IMG/VR virus record: IMGVR_UViG_3300031525_000033
Location: 1 to 25,679 of that record
Source: a virus
DNA length: 25,679 nt
Direction: 5' to 3' (one strand)
Positions 22,850 to 25,679 of this stretch are shown here, piece by piece; position 1 is the stretch's first letter; the number at the start of each line of letters is the position of its first letter. Position numbers and translations under genes: made by a program. A model generated the notes under the pieces. That model had not been told where the DNA came from. It was given only the letters and a program-made list of their open reading frames with translations, and searched no databases.

Positions 22850-23051
22850 CTTTGTCGTCCATAAAACCTTCCCGCACTACCGACATGGCAATCGAGTTAA
22901 CCGCACGGCTGGCGAAATTCCACCGTTCGGTCATATCAGCTAGGACATTAGGATCGGTCACAGGCGATCCGTCTTCATGCTGGAGCTGCCAGCGCTCATC
23001 AAACGGGATGTCGGACATCCTGACCAATTTCATTCCGCTTCGGTCAGGCAT
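22836..23051 (-). CDS. Small hypothetical protein upstream of terminase
   Basis: 71 aa. AAGGAG lies 7 nt before the ATG at 23051, which supports the longer start over the internal Met7. Sequence: a short start (MPDRSGMKLVRMSDIPFDERWQ), a loop HEDGSPVTDPNVLADM, then a helix TERWNFASRAVNSIAMSVVREGF and an acidic end (MDDKDGQD). It overlaps its upstream neighbour by 8 nt and terS by 14 nt. No domain recognised. Confidence 0.68.
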   Translation of the reverse strand: MPDRSGMKLVRMSDIPFDERWQLQHEDGSPVTDPNVLADMTERWNFASRAVNSIAMSVVREGFMDDKDGQD

Positions 23052-23235
23052 CCTCCGACTCCTTCGTCAGCTCGCGCGCATCCACGATATGGGGTCCAGG
23101 CGCGTCGCTATCCCATTCTACCCTACACCACCCGATATCGTTAATCGTGCGCACAACGCCGAGACCCTTTCGGCCTAGAAGGCGAACGCGATCACCGACG
23201 GCGATAGGGCAGCTGGAGCGCTTAGGCTTGGCCAT
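23044..23235 (-). CDS. Small KOW/SH3-like protein
   Basis: 63 aa from the ATG at 23235, with AGAGG 6 nt upstream. The core VGDRVRLLGRKGLGVVRTI, followed by WCRVEWDSDAPGPHIV and ELTKES, has the strand-turn-strand pattern of an SH3/KOW-like barrel: Gly-Asp-x-Val, then Gly-x-Gly-x-Val, then Val-x-Trp-Asp. Such small barrels bind nucleic acid or proteins. It overlaps the Cys-rich neighbour by 14 nt and the next gene by 8 nt. A longer frame running upstream is a shadow of the Cys-rich gene. Confidence 0.68.
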   Translation of the reverse strand: MAKPKRSSCPIAVGDRVRLLGRKGLGVVRTINDIGWCRVEWDSDAPGPHIVDARELTKESEDA

Positions 23236-23410
23236 CAGCGGCCTCTTTCGCCCGGAACTCACCGCACCAATGAAAGGGCCAAACGATTTCAGACGCCGGG
23301 AATCGTCGGCATAGGTGCTGCGTGAGATGGTTCTTCTGGGACGGGCTTTCCATGAACCCACAAGCCGAGCACGTCGCCCGTGCAGGCGAAGCAGTTTCAT
23401 CCTCTTTCAC
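23222..23410 (-). CDS. Cys-rich mini-protein, probable zinc binder
   Basis: 62 aa from a GTG that overlaps the upstream TGA as GTGA, with GGAG 8 nt before it. Four cysteines: CSAC (14, 17), Cys34 in HLCRRFP and Cys49 in HWCGEF. The pattern CxxC-16-C-14-C with the ending Trp-Cys-Gly-Glu-Phe recurs in small phage proteins and suggests a single zinc site. Function unknown. The GTGA overlap decides the start. Confidence 0.65.
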   Translation of the reverse strand: MKEDETASPARATCSACGFMESPSQKNHLTQHLCRRFPASEIVWPFHWCGEFRAKEAADGQA

Positions 23411-23715
23411 GACGCCTTCTCCATCTTCCGCTCTCCTAGCCGATCCCACTTCATCAGATCGAGCGCCGCCTCTTGGCTCTTCCCGAACATTCTAGATGCG
23501 GCCTCACGCATACCGTAGCGCCATACCATCATTCGGATAAGGCGCGCCTTACGATCTTTAGCCTCTTGGCGCTCCTGGCGCCTTTGGGCCAGTGCGGCGT
23601 TTCGTCGTTCCTGAGCGGTTATGCGAGCCAGGCGTATGCGTCGCTTTGAGCGGGCAAGCTTGATCACTTCTCTGCGTCTTGGCTTGACGACGGCATCCCA
23701 CCAATCACCGCTCAT
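23407..23715 (-). CDS. Small, very basic helical protein, possible DNA binder
   Basis: 102 aa from the ATG at 23715, in an ATGA overlap with the gene upstream. After MSGDWWDAVVKPRRREV it is rich in Arg/Lys (KLARSKRRIRLARITAQERR, then AQRRQERQEAKDRKARL), a long charged helix. The end has a helix-turn-helix-like stretch, RYGMREAASRMFGKSQEAALDLMKWDR, with an Ala-Ala-Ser-x-Met-Phe-Gly-Lys-Ser turn. DNA or RNA binding is plausible from charge and shape only. Confidence 0.7.
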   Translation of the reverse strand: MSGDWWDAVVKPRRREVIKLARSKRRIRLARITAQERRNAALAQRRQERQEAKDRKARLIRMMVWRYGMREAASRMFGKSQEAALDLMKWDRLGERKMEKAS

Positions 23716-24431
23716 TCGGCTAGCGCGGCGTCGATCATGATGCGCCAATCTTCGGCATAGCCAGGATCTTGGTCCCCATCGGCAAAAGCCGCTATCATTT
23801 CTGCAGTAGGCTCTCTCATAACTAGGATAGCGGTGCGAGCTTTGCCTTCGAATTGGTTCCACTGTAGACCGACTTGTATCCGTTCTTCTCCACCATATGA
23901 CTGCTGATTTTCTACTGAGTACAGTGGTTTGTCGGGATCAACTCCGCTTCTGCTGCACAGCGCGCGGGCCACGCGTTCTACACCTGAGCACCCCTGCTCG
24001 CGTGGGGAATGGGAGAGGGCAGCGGCGTATTTGTCGAGAGCGCGAGCGACCACCTTCCACAGCGGCATGTCCGCGCCGAAGTTGGCCACGCTGGCGTGAT
24101 CGTCTGGATCGTACCCGCAGATATCGACGATCTCTTTCGCGATCACCTCCCGCGTCTCATCCGCTGGCTCTGCGGCCGGGGCGCGCTCGATCTTCCTAAC
24201 GGCTTGGGGAAGGTAGCTTTCGGCGTTGGGCAACTCGTCCTGCGCTTGGCGAGCCGACAGCGGGATACGACGAGTCGCAAGAACAGCATCGGCATGGTCG
24301 CATGTGGCGATCAGGCCGCCATCCGTGATCCCATATCGGTCGATCCGGGCGCGGACCTGCATGATGAGCTGACGCAGGGCGATCTCGACGGAGCCCTGGG
24401 CATGGCGAGCCGGCGGATTATGCTCCAACAT
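23712..24431 (-). CDS. Hypothetical phage protein ending in DAALAE
   Basis: 239 aa from the second of two tandem ATGs at 24431, which lies 6 nt after a strong GGGAGG (the first, at 24434, is only 3 nt away). Sequence looks mosaic. The first part (SVEIALRQLIMQVRARIDRYG) is helical. A middle part has AKEIVDICGYDPDDHAS and WKVVARALDKYA, a pattern seen in small phage proteins. The end has RVARALCSRSGVDPDKPLY and REPTAEMIAAFADGD, and finishes in WRIMIDAALAE. The closing motif is also found in the 69-aa protein at 19695-19904. No enzyme motif seen. Confidence 0.72.
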   Translation of the reverse strand: MLEHNPPARHAQGSVEIALRQLIMQVRARIDRYGITDGGLIATCDHADAVLATRRIPLSARQAQDELPNAESYLPQAVRKIERAPAAEPADETREVIAKEIVDICGYDPDDHASVANFGADMPLWKVVARALDKYAAALSHSPREQGCSGVERVARALCSRSGVDPDKPLYSVENQQSYGGEERIQVGLQWNQFEGKARTAILVMREPTAEMIAAFADGDQDPGYAEDWRIMIDAALAE

Positions 24432-24708
24432 CATGAGCCTCCCGAACAGGCATTGCGCTGAAGAACCGATCTCCGCGCCCATTGGGCTGAACGGTCATAG
24501 GGTCGAACCCGAGTTTTGTTCCGAGTTCAGCCCAGCAGTCGTTGGCAACTTGTTGGACCGAGGTGGGTGCACCACATTGCAACATAATGAGCGGGGCGCT
24601 TTTAGCCGACTTGATGCGGGCTATGATGATAGAAAGGTCCTGTTCGACCACCTCGCAGACGAAGCGACCACACTCGGACGGGCGGTAGACGGGGACGACG
24701 CGCTCCAT
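24418..24708 (-). CDS. Small hypothetical protein
   Basis: 96 aa. ATG lies 1 nt after the stop of the DUF6745-type gene, with GGAG 7 nt upstream. Sequence: strands VVPVYRPSECGRFVCEVVEQ, then SIIIARIKSAKSAPLIMLQCGA, and a helix SVQQVANDCWAELGTKLGFDP followed by PNGRGDRFFSAMP. The last motif (Asn-Gly-Arg-Gly-Asp-Arg-Phe-Phe) resembles small phage proteins of unknown role. It overlaps the next gene by 14 nt. Confidence 0.65.
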   Translation of the reverse strand: MERVVPVYRPSECGRFVCEVVEQDLSIIIARIKSAKSAPLIMLQCGAPTSVQQVANDCWAELGTKLGFDPMTVQPNGRGDRFFSAMPVREAHDVGA

Positions 24709-24709
24709 C

Positions 24710-25679
24710 TCAGGTCTCCACCGCTTGAGCGAGGACCACGTCGCCGAACGTCCAGTTGCGAGCCTCCTCGGCGTCGCGAATGGTGGGCGGAACCCGAAGG
24801 AAGACCTCCTTGGCGGTGCTCGTGCACACCACCCACAGCAGGTTCAGCGGCTCATCGTCGCCAAGATCGGCGCGATAGAGCTTGCAAAGGACCGGATCGT
24901 CCTTGTGCGACAGCCGCCAGATCGACAGCCCCGAGGGCTGCATCTTGTGGGTGATGTCGACCTGGCTGACGGGGTCGGCGCCGATGTCCGACAGCCACTT
25001 TCCGCCTGCTGCTGAGCCGCGCAGTCCGCCGTAGCGATCCAGCATGTGACGCCGAACTTCAGCGTTCCGCTCGTCCCTGACCTCAACCGCTTCCAGCGTC
25101 TCCGGCGCTTCCACGATGCGCTGCGCGACATTGATGCCGCGCAAGGCCCAAAAGCCGTAGCCATCGCGATAGCGGAGGGCCGGGCCGTCGTCACAGTGGA
25201 GGCGGTTGTCCGTGTCCCGATTAAGGACTTCAGGACGATCCGTGAGGATGCAGAAGTCGTTGAAGGGATACCACCAGCCGATGCTGCGAGAGATGGCGCA
25301 GTGGTCATCGAGGGCATCGTTCAGGGCCTCGGGGTAGACGGCTCCCACACGGCGGCCGGCGTCCGCCCAACCCCACAGATAGCTGTCCCACTGGCCCCAG
25401 AACCAAGTGCCCATATAGGAAAGGCGCTGGTCCCTGAGCTGGTCCCTGAGCTGGTCCCAGAGCTGGCCCCCGAGCTGGTCCCTGAGCTGGCCCCTGAGCT
25501 GGTCCCTGAGCTGGTCCCAGAGCTGGCCCCCGAGCTGGTCCCTGAGCTGGCCCCAGAGCTGGCCCCTGAGCTGGTCCCAGAGCTGGCCCCCGAGCTGGTC
25601 CCTGAGCTGGACCCAGAGCTGGGCCCAGAGCTGGTCCCGGAGCTGGTCCCAGATCTGGTCCCAGAGCTGCGCCCAGAGC
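24710..25679 (-). CDS. DUF6745-type protein with tetrapeptide-repeat N-terminus (5' end outside window)
   Basis: The frame is open from the right edge to 24710, about 323 codons. The first 84 codons are tetrapeptide repeats of the type Gln-Leu-[Arg/Trp/Gly]-[Asp/Gly], ending in QRLSYMGTWFWGQWDSY. An internal ATG at 25414 is not the natural start, because the open repeat continues upstream of it. The C-terminal domain matches DUF6745 by eye: GWWYPFNDFCILTDRP, NRLHCDDGPALRYRDGYGFW, RNAEVRRHMLDRYG, VFLRVPPTIRDAEEARNWTF. The biochemical role of that domain is not known to me. Similar repeat-plus-domain proteins exist in bacteria and phages. It heads the coupled gene row that runs to terS. Confidence 0.85.
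   Translation of the reverse strand, partial: LWAQLWDQIWDQLRDQLWAQLWVQLRDQLGGQLWDQLRGQLWGQLRDQLGGQLWDQLRDQLRGQLRDQLGGQLWDQLRDQLRDQRLSYMGTWFWGQWDSYLWGWADAGRRVGAVYPEALNDALDDHCAISRSIGWWYPFNDFCILTDRPEVLNRDTDNRLHCDDGPALRYRDGYGFWALRGINVAQRIVEAPETLEAVEVRDERNAEVRRHMLDRYGGLRGSAAGGKWLSDIGADPVSQVDITHKMQPSGLSIWRLSHKDDPVLCKLYRADLGDDEPLNLLWVVCTSTAKEVFLRVPPTIRDAEEARNWTFGDVVLAQAVET
25427..25679 (-). repeat. 12-bp coding tandem repeat (21 units) with a nested 60-bp period
   Basis: Unit on the minus strand: CTC/TGG-type codons giving Leu-x-x-Gln every 12 bp, for 21 units and continuing past the window edge. The second residue is Arg, Trp or Gly and the third mainly Asp or Gly, from changes at only a few bases. 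Five-unit blocks repeat three times (from about 25442, 25502 and 25562), so a 60-bp duplication is nested on the 12-bp one. There are no unique spacers, so this is not a CRISPR array. Confidence 0.97.

Noticed and set aside
22836-24708. Toxin-antitoxin or anti-defence cassette among the small genes
   Set aside because: No recognisable toxin, antitoxin or anti-defence motif was seen; small coupled hypotheticals are normal upstream of terminase.
25427-25679. CRISPR array
   Set aside because: The repeats are contiguous 12-bp coding units without unique spacers of constant length, and they stay in frame with the downstream gene.

Overview
The window is a densely packed stretch of a tailed double-stranded DNA phage (free phage or prophage). 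Every supported gene lies on the minus strand, so transcription runs from right (about 25.7 kb) to left (1). The virion genes resemble the P22-like podovirus plan: Sf6/P22-type terminase, large P22-type portal, scaffold, HK97-fold coat, gp4-like tail accessory factor, gp10-like DNA-stabilisation protein. No sheath, tape-measure or tube genes are seen. GC-rich codon use and Shine-Dalgarno starts fit a GC-rich proteobacterial host, perhaps an alphaproteobacterium, but that is inference. No integrase, tRNA, rRNA, CRISPR array or IS element was found, and no gene-free stretch exceeds 300 bases.

Layout in transcription order. (1) 25679-22836: small accessory genes coupled by 4-nt overlaps. They begin with a DUF6745-type protein whose N-terminus is a 12-bp tandem repeat running off the right edge, and include a Cys-rich mini-protein, a KOW/SH3-like protein and a basic possible DNA-binding protein. 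(2) 22849-20731: terminase small and large subunits. (3) 20709-19038: an accessory block between terminase and portal, behind a putative promoter with a dyad. It holds a protein with 30 tandem copies of a hexanucleotide, a small hypothetical, a mini XRE-type regulator, a 41-aa ORF and a 106-aa hypothetical. (4) 18958-12742: portal, a Gly/Pro/Lys-rich protein with duplicated CxCxxCH motifs, a GroES-like co-chaperonin, a probable scaffold and small proteins. (5) 12745-9840: a promoter, then a coat-associated protein, the major capsid protein and a Thr/Gly-rich structural protein. (6) 9824-4065: a His/Lys-rich basic protein and the head-to-tail connector and tail genes. (7) 4057-1: a protein with an internal duplication, a GNAT acetyltransferase, and a virion protein of more than 999 residues. 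That last protein has an internal S74 autocleaving chaperone motif followed by a lytic transglycosylase-like domain, and it runs off the left edge.

How the genes would work together (inference from family knowledge): terminase packages DNA through the portal into a shell built on the scaffold, and the GroES-like protein may help host GroEL fold the coat or another virion protein. The gp4-like, adaptor-like and gp10-like proteins close the portal. The S74/transglycosylase protein probably helps the phage cross the cell wall at entry. The most unusual points are the two in-frame coding microsatellites, the internal S74 site, the phage GroES, and the basic motif shared by two non-adjacent genes.
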